Position numbers and translations under genes: made by a program. Shown piece by piece: positions 1 through 6,985 of a stretch of 12,829 bases of DNA (positions within the stretch are counted from its first letter, which is position 1; each line of letters opens with the position of its first letter). Location of the stretch: contig CAYTOF010000061.1 of NCBI GenBank assembly GCA_964439435.1, positions 1 to 12,829 of the forward strand. Direction: 5' to 3'. The stretch comes from CAYTOF01 sp964439435. Its GTDB lineage: Bacteria; Bacillota; Clostridia; Oscillospirales; QAMX01. A model generated the notes under the pieces. That model made no database searches. It was not told the origin of the DNA and worked only from the letters and a program-made list of their open reading frames with translations.

Positions 1-65
1 CCATTGTACCAGAAGGGAGTCCGGGTCTTCAACTTTCATTTAACTTTACAATACGGGATTTTTAA
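1..65 (+). CDS. possible C-terminal end of an upstream gene (partial)
   Basis: From base 3 the third forward frame is open to a double stop (TAA TAA, 63-68) and would encode a tail ending in FTIRDF. It would leave an 18-base gap to the next start, typical of an operon, and no promoter is visible before the next gene. The other forward frames are short or run into the next gene's ribosome binding site. I do not recognise the product. With only 20 codons this is a weak call. Confidence 0.3.
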   Translation, partial: IVPEGSPGLQLSFNFTIRDF

Positions 66-83
66 TAAGGAGGATGTATTAAA

Positions 84-1364
84 ATGAATTATAAAACCCA
101 GTTTTACTATGATAAGGATGATAATGGTTTATCCGATAAAGAATTGGATTCAGCTATTGACACTTTTTTATCCTCTATCGAAATAACTCCCAAAAAAGTT
201 TTACTAATACCACCTGACATAACTAGATTGCACTCGGCATGCGGCGATCTTACAGAGCGCCTTTACAAGAAGTTGGAGGGAATAAGTGAAACTAAAATAA
301 TGCCTGCACTTGGCACACATGAACCTATGACTGAGGATGAGTGCAGATTGTTTTTTGGAGAAATACCTTTTAGCACTTTTTTAGTACATGATTGGAGAAA
401 TGAGATAACAACTCTTGGAGTTGTTCCGTCTAGTTTTGTCAATGATGTTTCCGAAGGCATTATGAATGTCGACATGCTCGTACAAGTTAACCGTGAGTTG
501 GTTGAGGGCGAGTATGATTTAATTATTTCCTTGGGCCAAGTTGTGCCACATGAAGTCGTAGGAATGGCAAACTATACTAAAAATATTGTCGTGGGTGTTG
601 GCGGCGTAGATATGATAAGTAAATCTCATATGCTTGGAGCACTTTATGGGATGGAACGCATGATGGGAAGAGATCACACACCGGTACGTAAAGTTTTCGA
701 TTTTGCACAAGAGCAGTATTTAAAAAACATGCCACTATATTATTTTCAAACAGTTACCACCAACTCCACAGATGGTGTCCATGTGCATGGATTGTTTATA
801 GGCAAGGAGCGTGATGTATTTGAGGCTGGAGTTAAGCTCTCTCAAGAAAAAAATCTAATCTTTGTTGAAGAACCTTTTACTAAAGCGATTGTTTATCTTG
901 ACCCAATAGAATTTAAAAGTACTTGGCTAGGAAACAAAGCTATTTATCGAACTCGTATGGCAATGGCTGATGATGGTGAACTCATAATTCTTGCACCGGG
1001 TGTAACAAGGTTCGGAGAAGATGGTACAAACGACCAGGTAATTAGGAAATACGGATACATAGGCAGAGAAAACATATTAAAACTGTATAATACCGACGAC
1101 ACTTTAAAGGAAAACGAATCGGTGGCAGCACATCTGGTACATGGTTCTTCAGATGGAAGATTCAAAATAACATATTGCACACAATATTTAACTAAAGAAG
1201 AAGTGGAAAGCGTTGGATTTGCATATATGCGATATGAAGATGCCATTATTAAATATAACCCCTCAATATTGAAAGATGGTTATTGTACGTTGCCAGACGG
1301 CGAAAAGATATTCTATATCAGTAATCCAGCTCTTGGACTTTGGACAGATAAAAATCGATTTTAA
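84..1364 (+). CDS. LarA-family (DUF2088) nickel-pincer-dependent racemase/epimerase homologue
   Basis: This 426-residue cytoplasmic protein matches the lactate racemase family (LarA, DUF2088). Family members racemise or epimerise 2-hydroxyacids using a nickel-pincer nucleotide bound covalently to a lysine. Visible motifs are PPDITR (43-48, the family DxTR segment), GTHEPMT (77-83, catalytic-type His79) and GQVVPHEVVG followed by NYTKN. His156 and Lys166 are ten residues apart, as are the catalytic His174 and cofactor-binding Lys184 of LarA. The lysine context is ANYTKN rather than the SGGRK usual in true lactate racemases, so another hydroxyacid or sugar acid is likely. An AAGGAGGA ribosome binding site (67-74) lies nine bases before ATG. 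The Xaa-Pro peptidase gene follows closely. Cofactor genes larB, larC and larE are not in the window. Family assignment is firm; the substrate is unknown. Confidence 0.82.
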   Translation: MNYKTQFYYDKDDNGLSDKELDSAIDTFLSSIEITPKKVLLIPPDITRLHSACGDLTERLYKKLEGISETKIMPALGTHEPMTEDECRLFFGEIPFSTFLVHDWRNEITTLGVVPSSFVNDVSEGIMNVDMLVQVNRELVEGEYDLIISLGQVVPHEVVGMANYTKNIVVGVGGVDMISKSHMLGALYGMERMMGRDHTPVRKVFDFAQEQYLKNMPLYYFQTVTTNSTDGVHVHGLFIGKERDVFEAGVKLSQEKNLIFVEEPFTKAIVYLDPIEFKSTWLGNKAIYRTRMAMADDGELIILAPGVTRFGEDGTNDQVIRKYGYIGRENILKLYNTDDTLKENESVAAHLVHGSSDGRFKITYCTQYLTKEEVESVGFAYMRYEDAIIKYNPSILKDGYCTLPDGEKIFYISNPALGLWTDKNRF

Positions 1365-1379
1365 CCACTTACTTGTTTT

Positions 1380-1383
1380 GGAG
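1380..1383 (+). promoter_or_regulatory. ribosome binding site that sets the Xaa-Pro peptidase start
   Basis: GGAG lies ten bases before the ATG at 1394. The longer open frame would begin at a TTG (1373) with no Shine-Dalgarno sequence before it, so the ATG is preferred. Confidence 0.7.
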
Positions 1384-1393
1384 ACCATACAAA

Positions 1394-2488
1394 ATGCAGA
1401 ACACAGAAAATAGCAACAACCTTGAGAGAATAAAACAAAGTCTGACAAACGATTATAATAAAGCAGAGGCAATTATGTTGACCTCTAAAATTAGCCGTAT
1501 TTTTGCTAGTGGCTTTAATTCCTCCGCCGGGATTTTAATAATTCAAAAGAATAAAAGTGTTTTTTTAACGGATTTTCGCTATCATGAAGCTGCGCTAAGT
1601 AAGCTTCAAGGAGTCGAAATCATATGTATCGAAAGAGGAAAAAAATACTCGGAATATATAAATTATATATTTGAGCGCGATTGTATTTCTTCTGTTTACA
1701 TCGAAGACAAAACATTGACCGTTTCAGAATATGAGATCTTTCGACGTGATATTAAGGCCGATATTCAATATGCCGATAATCTCATATCACATTTGAGAGC
1801 AAGTAAAAATAATTATGAACTTGAATGTATGCAAAAAGCTCAAGATATCGCCGATGCTGTTTTTTCAGAATTACTCAATAAAATAAAACCAGGAATGACC
1901 GAAAAACAGCTAAAAGCAGAGCTCATCTATTTGATATTTTCTAGTGGCAGCGAAGGCCTGTCCTTCGATCCTATTGTTGTTTCCGGACCCAATACGGCAC
2001 TGCCTCATGGGAAAGCCGGAGATCGTATAGTTGAAATTGGTGATTTTATAACGTTCGATTTTGGAGCTGTTTATAGAGATTATTGTTCTGATATGACAAG
2101 GACCGTTTCTCTAGGTAAGCCAAGCGAAAAGATGAATGAAGTTTATAACATCGTGTATGAGGCAAATTTGTTAGGTTTAGAGCATGCACGTTCTGGCATT
2201 GCATGGGTTGATGTTGACAAAAAAGTCCGAGAATTCATATCATCAAAAGGATATGGAGAGTTTTTCGGGCACGGTTTAGGACATGGTATTGGGCTTGAAG
2301 TCCATGAAAGTCTAGATTACAAAGTAGAAAAGCTGGGCATTGCTCCAGTAAACGGAGTTGTTACAGTGGAGCCGGGTATATATTTGCCCGGTGAATTTGG
2401 TGTCCGCATTGAAGACTGCGTCATCTTAAAGCCATATGGAAATATAAATATGACAAAATCTCCAAAGCATATGATAATACTTGCATAA
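1394..2488 (+). CDS. M24B Xaa-Pro aminopeptidase / prolidase-type metallopeptidase
   Basis: Cytoplasmic dimetal peptidase (364 residues) that should release N-terminal residues preceding proline. The N-terminal half (about 10-130) is the creatinase-like domain, and the C-terminal half is the pita-bread catalytic fold. All five metal ligands are visible, numbered from this start: Asp222 (FDFGA), Asp233 (SDMTRT), His297 (GLGHGIG), Glu326 (VEPGIY) and Glu340 (RIED). The substrate-side His205 (PHGK) is also present. Length is normal for the short PepQ/YqhT-like group. It starts 29 bases after the LarA homologue, so the two are probably cotranscribed. In many Firmicutes an M24 peptidase sits directly before efp; here a PRPP synthetase homologue separates them. 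Exact specificity, aminopeptidase or dipeptidase, cannot be read from sequence. Confidence 0.9.
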   Translation: MQNTENSNNLERIKQSLTNDYNKAEAIMLTSKISRIFASGFNSSAGILIIQKNKSVFLTDFRYHEAALSKLQGVEIICIERGKKYSEYINYIFERDCISSVYIEDKTLTVSEYEIFRRDIKADIQYADNLISHLRASKNNYELECMQKAQDIADAVFSELLNKIKPGMTEKQLKAELIYLIFSSGSEGLSFDPIVVSGPNTALPHGKAGDRIVEIGDFITFDFGAVYRDYCSDMTRTVSLGKPSEKMNEVYNIVYEANLLGLEHARSGIAWVDVDKKVREFISSKGYGEFFGHGLGHGIGLEVHESLDYKVEKLGIAPVNGVVTVEPGIYLPGEFGVRIEDCVILKPYGNINMTKSPKHMIILA

Positions 2489-2561
2489 TTCATTATTTGC
2501 TTTTTGCGAAATATTATAATTTCTGTATGGAATAATCCCTTTATTTATCAGGCGAGCAAGT

Positions 2562-2590
2562 TTGTAAAATGACAGTCATTGGTGTATAAT
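2562..2590 (+). promoter_or_regulatory. sigma-A-type promoter of the PRPP synthetase gene
   Basis: TTGTAA (2562-2567), a 17-base spacer and a perfect TATAAT (2585-2590), with TG directly before the -10. It is about 50 bases before the start codon. It shows the PRPP synthetase gene can be transcribed independently of the upstream peptidase. Confidence 0.75.
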
Positions 2591-2640
2591 AGATGTGAAG
2601 ATGTTAATTATGCCGATAAACTTTTAGGAGGGAATATCAA

Positions 2641-3804
2641 ATGGTCATGGAGGAGCTTCATAACTTGCCAGTTGGTCAGCTTGGTCTTGTGGGAATGAAA
2701 GGCTGTGAGGATATATCGGCGAGTATAAATAAATACCTCGTTGACTGGCGAAAGGAAGTGGTAAAGAAAGGGCTTGTTTCAGACAGTATTGCAGATGATT
2801 ATAGTCGTGATACTTACATGGTTGGCGTCCGATGCCCACGATTTGGTACCGGTGAAGCGAAAGGAATTATCAACCAATCTGTTCGGGGTGATGATCTATA
2901 CATACTGTCAGATTGCTACAACTATGGCGTGACATATAGAATGTATGGAAAAGAAGTGCCCATGAGTCCGGACGATCATTATCAAGACATAAAACGTATC
3001 ATCTCGGCTGCTATGGGCAAACCACGAAGGATAACAGTGATCATGCCTTTGCTCTATGAGTCTAGGCAACATCGTCGCTCTACTCGAGAGTCACTTGACT
3101 GTGCCCTTGCACTTCAGGAACTCGTGAATATGGGAGTGAGCAACATTATCACATTTGATGCACATGATGCCAGAGTCCAAAATGCAATTCCAAATGCCGG
3201 TTTTGAAACTGTTCCTTCTGCATATCAGATGATTAAAGCCTTAGTAAACAATTCAACCGACTTGATTATAGATAGAGATCATCTGATGATTGTGTCGCCC
3301 GACGAAGGTAGTATGAACAGGTGTATCTACTACTCTACTGTTCTTGGTATTGATCTCGGTATGTTTTACAAAAGACGAGACTACTCTACTATTGTAAACG
3401 GTAGAAATCCGATTATTGCGCATGAATTTTTAGGACAAAATGTCGAAGGAAAAGATATCATGATTGTCGACGACATGATTGCCACTGGTGATTCGACAAT
3501 CGATATTGCTAAACAGCTTAAAGAACGCAATGCCCGCAGAATTTATGCTTGTTCAACTTTTGGTCTATTTGTTGAAGGTTTTGACACATTTGACAAAGCA
3601 TATGAAAGCGGATTAATTGAAAAAGTATTTACTACAAACCTCATCTATCGACATCCGCTTCTTAGCACGAAGCCGTGGTATTGTGAGGTTGATATGTCAA
3701 AATATATTGCTTATATCATCAATACTTTAAATCATGATAGATCCATCAGCCAACTATTAGACCCGTCTATACGAGTAAAAAGATTTCTTGCTAATGTGAA
3801 ATAA
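2641..3804 (+). CDS. divergent ribose-phosphate pyrophosphokinase (PRPP synthetase) homologue
   Basis: This 387-residue cytoplasmic protein should make PRPP from ribose 5-phosphate and ATP for nucleotide, histidine and tryptophan synthesis. Family landmarks occur in order: RFGTGE (67-72) where classical enzymes have RFSDGE; NQSVRGDD (78-85); SRQHRR (141-146) for classical ARQDRK; DAHDARVQ (173-180, catalytic-type His175); VSPDEGSMNR (218-227); the catalytic flexible-loop KRRDY (244-248); and the PRPP-binding loop VDDMIATGDST (276-286). It is about 70 residues longer than classical Prs (about 315), with an extended segment around 35-66, another around 95-112 and a longer C-terminus. The start has AGGAGGG (2626-2632), eight bases before ATG, and its own promoter. 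Activity is likely because the catalytic loop and PRPP loop are intact. A regulatory paralogue is an alternative; whether the genome has a second classical prs is not visible. Confidence 0.82.
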   Translation: MVMEELHNLPVGQLGLVGMKGCEDISASINKYLVDWRKEVVKKGLVSDSIADDYSRDTYMVGVRCPRFGTGEAKGIINQSVRGDDLYILSDCYNYGVTYRMYGKEVPMSPDDHYQDIKRIISAAMGKPRRITVIMPLLYESRQHRRSTRESLDCALALQELVNMGVSNIITFDAHDARVQNAIPNAGFETVPSAYQMIKALVNNSTDLIIDRDHLMIVSPDEGSMNRCIYYSTVLGIDLGMFYKRRDYSTIVNGRNPIIAHEFLGQNVEGKDIMIVDDMIATGDSTIDIAKQLKERNARRIYACSTFGLFVEGFDTFDKAYESGLIEKVFTTNLIYRHPLLSTKPWYCEVDMSKYIAYIINTLNHDRSISQLLDPSIRVKRFLANVK

Positions 3805-3818
3805 ACTATTTTGTATAT

Positions 3819-3846
3819 TTGTAAATAGTGCAGCTTAATGTATAAT
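3819..3846 (+). promoter_or_regulatory. sigma-A-type promoter of efp
   Basis: TTGTAA (3819-3824), a 16-base spacer and TATAAT (3841-3846), again preceded by TG. The layout closely resembles the promoter of the preceding gene. A 7-bp inverted repeat (ACTATTT 3805-3811 with AAATAGT 3823-3829) flanks the -35; this may be chance in AT-rich DNA. Confidence 0.7.
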
Positions 3847-3886
3847 AAATAACAAATTTATAATCCACTATCTATGGAGGTTCTTT

Positions 3887-4450
3887 ATGGTGTCTGCAGG
3901 TGATTTCAGAAATGGATTAACATTCGAAATGGATGGGCAAGTAATGCAAGTTATTGAGTTCCAACATGTAAAACCAGGTAAAGGAGCAGCATTTGTTCGT
4001 ACAAAACTACGCAATATCATGACTGGTGCAGTTGTTGAGCGAACATTCAGCCCATCTGACAAATTCCCTGAGGCATATGTGGAACGCAAAGATATGCAAT
4101 ACCTCTATAACGACGGTAACCTATATTATTTTATGGATACTGATACTTACGAACAAATTCCTGTGAACGAAAGTATGCTTGGAGATGAATTCCGTTTTGT
4201 CAAAGAGAATACTTCATGCAAAATTTTATCTTATAAAGGCGATGTTTTTGGTATTGATGTTCCGTCTTTTGTCGAATTAGAGGTGACAGAAACAGAACCG
4301 GGGTTTCGAGGCGATACTGCTACCAATACCACAAAAGCTGCAACGCTTGAAACCGGTGCAATAATTAAGGTTCCCCTTTTTATTGAAGTTGGAGACCTTT
4401 TAAAAATTGATACACGTTCAGGAGATTATATTGAACGAGCAAAAAGATAA
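3887..4450 (+). CDS. efp: translation elongation factor P
   Basis: EF-P (187 residues, normal length) binds stalled ribosomes between the P and E sites and stimulates peptide-bond formation at polyproline stretches. The N-terminal KOW-like domain (about 1-65) contains FQHVKPGKGAAFVRTK. Lys32, in PGKGAAF, is the residue that is post-translationally modified in many bacteria. The two OB-like domains follow (about 66-128 and 129-187). Typical signatures are YLYNDGNLYYFMD and the C-terminal GDYIERA. ATG is preceded by GGAGG (3876-3880) at six bases. It has its own promoter 41 bases upstream and probably ends at the hairpin at 4506-4548. No modification enzyme gene is in the window. An M24 peptidase two genes upstream fits the common Firmicutes efp neighbourhood. 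Confidence 0.97.
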   Translation: MVSAGDFRNGLTFEMDGQVMQVIEFQHVKPGKGAAFVRTKLRNIMTGAVVERTFSPSDKFPEAYVERKDMQYLYNDGNLYYFMDTDTYEQIPVNESMLGDEFRFVKENTSCKILSYKGDVFGIDVPSFVELEVTETEPGFRGDTATNTTKAATLETGAIIKVPLFIEVGDLLKIDTRSGDYIERAKR

Positions 4451-4505
4451 TATTTCGATTTAAGCATTCAAAATGACTTATTTTATCCAGTGATTGCTAT
4501 CGGAA

Positions 4506-4548
4506 ATACGGATCAATCAAGTACTTAAAAGGCTTAATTGATCCGTAT
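4506..4548 (+). terminator. hairpin, probable efp terminator
   Basis: ATACGGATCAATCAAG (4506-4521) pairs with CTTAATTGATCCGTAT (4533-4548): a 16-bp stem with one mismatch and an 11-base loop. The following sequence is AT-rich rather than a clean T run, so termination may be imperfect. It lies 55 bases after the efp stop. Confidence 0.6.
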
Positions 4549-4616
4549 CTATATAATAATTTTAGTTAGATTATTATTCGTTATTTTGAGATAATCTACT
4601 TCAAACAAAATAACTC

Positions 4617-4645
4617 TTGATATACAGTGTTTTTTCTGTTAGGTT
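4617..4645 (+). promoter_or_regulatory. possible promoter of the Asp-box/SAH hydrolase/phosphoesterase operon
   Basis: TTGATA (4617-4622), a 17-base spacer and TAGGTT (4640-4645). The -35 is good and the -10 poor. A promoter is expected here because the upstream hairpin separates this operon from efp. A 9-bp inverted repeat (GTTATTTTG 4580-4588, CAAAATAAC 4606-4614) ends just before the -35. Confidence 0.35.
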
Positions 4646-4671
4646 AATGAATAAAGATAGGAGATTAAATT

Positions 4672-5688
4672 ATGAAAATTGAAATAGTGCAAAAAGAGTT
4701 GATTTACAATCCGGGTTCTATTGCAGCCCCCTCTTGTCACGCATCTACTGTTGCAAAGATGAACAATGACAAATTAGCATGTGCTTGGTTTGCCGGTGCA
4801 AACGAAAGCAATCCTGACGTCAGAATATGGTTTTCGTCAAAGATTGGCAATAGCTGGGATAAACCTTATCCTGTGACACCAGATGACTCTTTAGCTGATT
4901 GGAACCCTGTCCTTTATAGTGACGATTCAGATAAACTTACACTGATATATAAATCGGGTGAAACACCGCGTTCATGGGTCTCTAAAGTTATTTATTCTTA
5001 TGACTTCGGAGCAACATGGACTTCTCCACATGATTTGGTTAAAGATGAGATTTTTCCCAGAGGCCCGGTTAAAAACAAAATGATAAAACTCAGTTCTGGG
5101 CGACTAATAGCTCCGGCATCAGATGAGTCTCCTGATAAAAGATGGGCAGTTTTCTTTGACCTCTCAGATGACAGCGGCAAAACTTGGAAACGGACAGAAC
5201 ATCTGTCGATTATTCCACCACTGGGAGGAGACGCGCTTTCTTTTGAGAACTTAAAACAAAATGAATACGGACTTATCCAGCCAACAGTATGGGAATACCC
5301 AAAAGAGTCCGGAACGCTGTACATGTATGCTCGTTCTAGCCTAGGATACATATATCAGTCAAAGTCCAAAGACAGTGGCTTGAATTGGGAGGTTGCTACT
5401 GCTTCATCGATTCCAAATAACAATTCAGGTATCGATGCTGTAATGACAGAATCCGGCATACTTGCTCTGATATATAATCCTGTCTCTGAAAATTGGGGGC
5501 CCAGATGGCCAATAACTCTATCGCTATCCAAGGATAATGGAACTACTTGGCTTTCAACTGTCGATTTAGAAATAAAGAAAGGTGAGTATTCATATCCGGC
5601 AATTATTTCGTCAGGAAACGAGCTTTATATGACCTATACATATAATCGTGAATCAATAAAATATGTTCACGCAAGAATCACAATATAA
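4672..5688 (+). CDS. cytoplasmic Asp-box (BNR, sialidase-fold) protein, predicted glycosidase-like
   Basis: This 338-residue protein contains four Asp-box motifs (SxDxGxTW pattern): SYDFGATW (109-116), SDDSGKTW (165-172), SKDSGLNW (232-239) and SKDNGTTW (286-293). They mark the turns of a six-bladed beta-propeller. The flanking pattern (SCHAST near 21, AWFAGANES near 38-46, QPTVWEYP at 203-210, SYPAIISSGNELYMTYTY at 307-324) fits the BNR_2 'predicted neuraminidase' family. There is no signal peptide, membrane segment or sorting motif, so it should act in the cytoplasm on an imported or internal substrate. The arginine triad and FRIP motif of true sialidases are not evident, so I do not call it a sialidase. 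ATG is preceded by AGGAG (4659-4663). It heads an operon with an SAH hydrolase. Fold call is strong; substrate unknown. Confidence 0.8.
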   Translation: MKIEIVQKELIYNPGSIAAPSCHASTVAKMNNDKLACAWFAGANESNPDVRIWFSSKIGNSWDKPYPVTPDDSLADWNPVLYSDDSDKLTLIYKSGETPRSWVSKVIYSYDFGATWTSPHDLVKDEIFPRGPVKNKMIKLSSGRLIAPASDESPDKRWAVFFDLSDDSGKTWKRTEHLSIIPPLGGDALSFENLKQNEYGLIQPTVWEYPKESGTLYMYARSSLGYIYQSKSKDSGLNWEVATASSIPNNNSGIDAVMTESGILALIYNPVSENWGPRWPITLSLSKDNGTTWLSTVDLEIKKGEYSYPAIISSGNELYMTYTYNRESIKYVHARITI

Positions 5689-5703
5689 ATCATTATTACG
5701 GTT

Positions 5704-5708
5704 AAGGA
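5704..5708 (+). promoter_or_regulatory. ribosome binding site that sets the SAH hydrolase start
   Basis: AAGGA lies five bases before the ATG at 5714. The open frame extends up to an ATG at 5663 inside the previous gene, but that ATG has no ribosome binding site and the extra 17 residues do not resemble the family. Confidence 0.65.
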
Positions 5709-5713
5709 ATATT

Positions 5714-6970
5714 ATGAACACAAACAAATCATCAAATATTGCTGATATAAATATGGCAAATCAAGGGCAAGAAAAGATTGATTGGGTAAAAGATCATATG
5801 CCTGTGCTCTCTTTGATTGAAAAGAGATTTATAGACGAAAAACCTCTTTCAGGCTTAAAAATTTCCATATCAATTCATCTTGAAGCTAAAACAGCATATT
5901 TTGCCCATGTCCTTAGAAGCGGTGGTGCAGATGTGTTTGTTACAGGTAGCAATCCCCTTTCAACCCAAGATGATGTAGCTGCTGCTTTGGTGAGGAGTGG
6001 TTTTACCGTTAACGCAATAAATGGTGTCACAAAATCAGAGTATAAAAAACATTTAGAAAATACTCTAATTTGCGAACCGCATATAATAGTCGATGATGGT
6101 GGCGATTTGCTCGAAATGCTACATGAATCGCGTAATGATCTCGCCAAAAACATCATAGGGGGTTGTGAAGAAACAACGACCGGCGTGCGCAGGATGGTTG
6201 CACGTAGTCGTCAAAATATATTATACTTTCCAATGATTGCTGTTAACAATGCAAAAAGCAAAAGATTGTTCGACAATTATTACGGGACCGGACAAAGTGT
6301 TTGGGATGCAATTTTAAACACTACTAATTTGCTCATTGCAGGTAAAACGGTTGTTGTTGCAGGTTATGGTTATTGCGGTAAAGGAATAGCTAAAAATGCA
6401 AAAGGTCTGGGCGCCTCTGTTATTGTAACCGAAGTTGATGTACACGCTGCTCTAGAGGCAGTGCTTGACGGTAACAGAGTGATGGATATGAAAACAGCAG
6501 CAGAACTGGGTGATGTTTTTGTAACATCAACCGGCTCAAATGCTGTAATAAGTATGGACCATTTTAGCAAAATGAAAAACGGTGCTATATTAAGTAATGC
6601 AGGGCATTTTGATGTGGAAATCGACATCAAATCATTGAACGAACACGCTGTCAAAATCCAACGCGAAAAACCCGGTATAACAAAATATATACTTGCTGAT
6701 GGAAAATATCTCTATGTTTTGGGAGAGGGGCGACTTGTTAATTTAGCGGTTGGAAATGGCCACCCTGCAGAGATTATGGACATGAGCTTTTCTCTCCAGT
6801 CGCTATGTGTAGAATATTTAACAAAGCATGGTTACAATTTACCAAGAACAGAAGTTATTGAAGTGCCGCGAAACCTTGATATCGAAGTTGCAAAGCAAAA
6901 ATTGAATTCGATGAATGTGACATACGACCGCCTCACCAAACAGCAGATTCAATACCTTGCAGAAATATAA
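5714..6970 (+). CDS. ahcY: adenosylhomocysteinase, Thermotoga/archaeal type (possibly S-inosylhomocysteine hydrolase)
   Basis: NAD-dependent enzyme (418 residues) that reversibly cleaves S-adenosylhomocysteine, or a close analogue, to homocysteine and nucleoside, recycling the product of SAM-dependent methylation in the cytosol. Visible residues by alignment to human SAHH: His55 (HLEAKT), Asp127/128 (DDGGD), Glu152/153 (EETTTGV), Lys183 and Asp187 (KRLFDNYYG), the NAD motif GYGYCGKG (217-224), His298 (NAGHFDVEID) and His350 (GNGHPAEIMD). It ends at LTKQQIQYLAEI, without the extended lysine/tyrosine C-terminal tail of the eukaryotic/proteobacterial type. Human Thr57 and Glu59, near the adenine, are Glu57 and Lys59 here, as I recall for Thermotoga. 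The Methanocaldococcus homologue MJ1388 is reported as an S-inosylhomocysteine hydrolase, so that substrate is a real alternative. It starts 25 bases after the Asp-box gene. Confidence 0.93.
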   Translation: MNTNKSSNIADINMANQGQEKIDWVKDHMPVLSLIEKRFIDEKPLSGLKISISIHLEAKTAYFAHVLRSGGADVFVTGSNPLSTQDDVAAALVRSGFTVNAINGVTKSEYKKHLENTLICEPHIIVDDGGDLLEMLHESRNDLAKNIIGGCEETTTGVRRMVARSRQNILYFPMIAVNNAKSKRLFDNYYGTGQSVWDAILNTTNLLIAGKTVVVAGYGYCGKGIAKNAKGLGASVIVTEVDVHAALEAVLDGNRVMDMKTAAELGDVFVTSTGSNAVISMDHFSKMKNGAILSNAGHFDVEIDIKSLNEHAVKIQREKPGITKYILADGKYLYVLGEGRLVNLAVGNGHPAEIMDMSFSLQSLCVEYLTKHGYNLPRTEVIEVPRNLDIEVAKQKLNSMNVTYDRLTKQQIQYLAEI

Positions 6971-6985
6971 TATACAGGATTTCTA

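Noticed and set aside
944..1246. Several antisense open frames within the LarA, SAH hydrolase and VanW genes
   Set aside because: They lie opposite strongly supported genes, lack ribosome binding sites and encode no recognisable protein.
1373..1393. TTG start adding seven residues to the Xaa-Pro peptidase
   Set aside because: No Shine-Dalgarno sequence precedes it, whereas GGAG is correctly spaced for the ATG at 1394.
2489..2520. Small stem around ATTTGC-TTTTT-GCGAAAT after the Xaa-Pro peptidase
   Set aside because: The stem is only about six AT-rich pairs with a mismatch and no T run, too weak to call a terminator.
4672..5688. Annotation as a true exo-alpha-sialidase
   Set aside because: Asp boxes define only the propeller fold; the FRIP motif and arginine triad of sialidases are not evident, and the protein is not secreted.
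5663..5713. Upstream ATG giving an SAH hydrolase overlapping the Asp-box gene
   Set aside because: No ribosome binding site is present, and the added residues are unlike the family; AAGGA fits the ATG at 5714.
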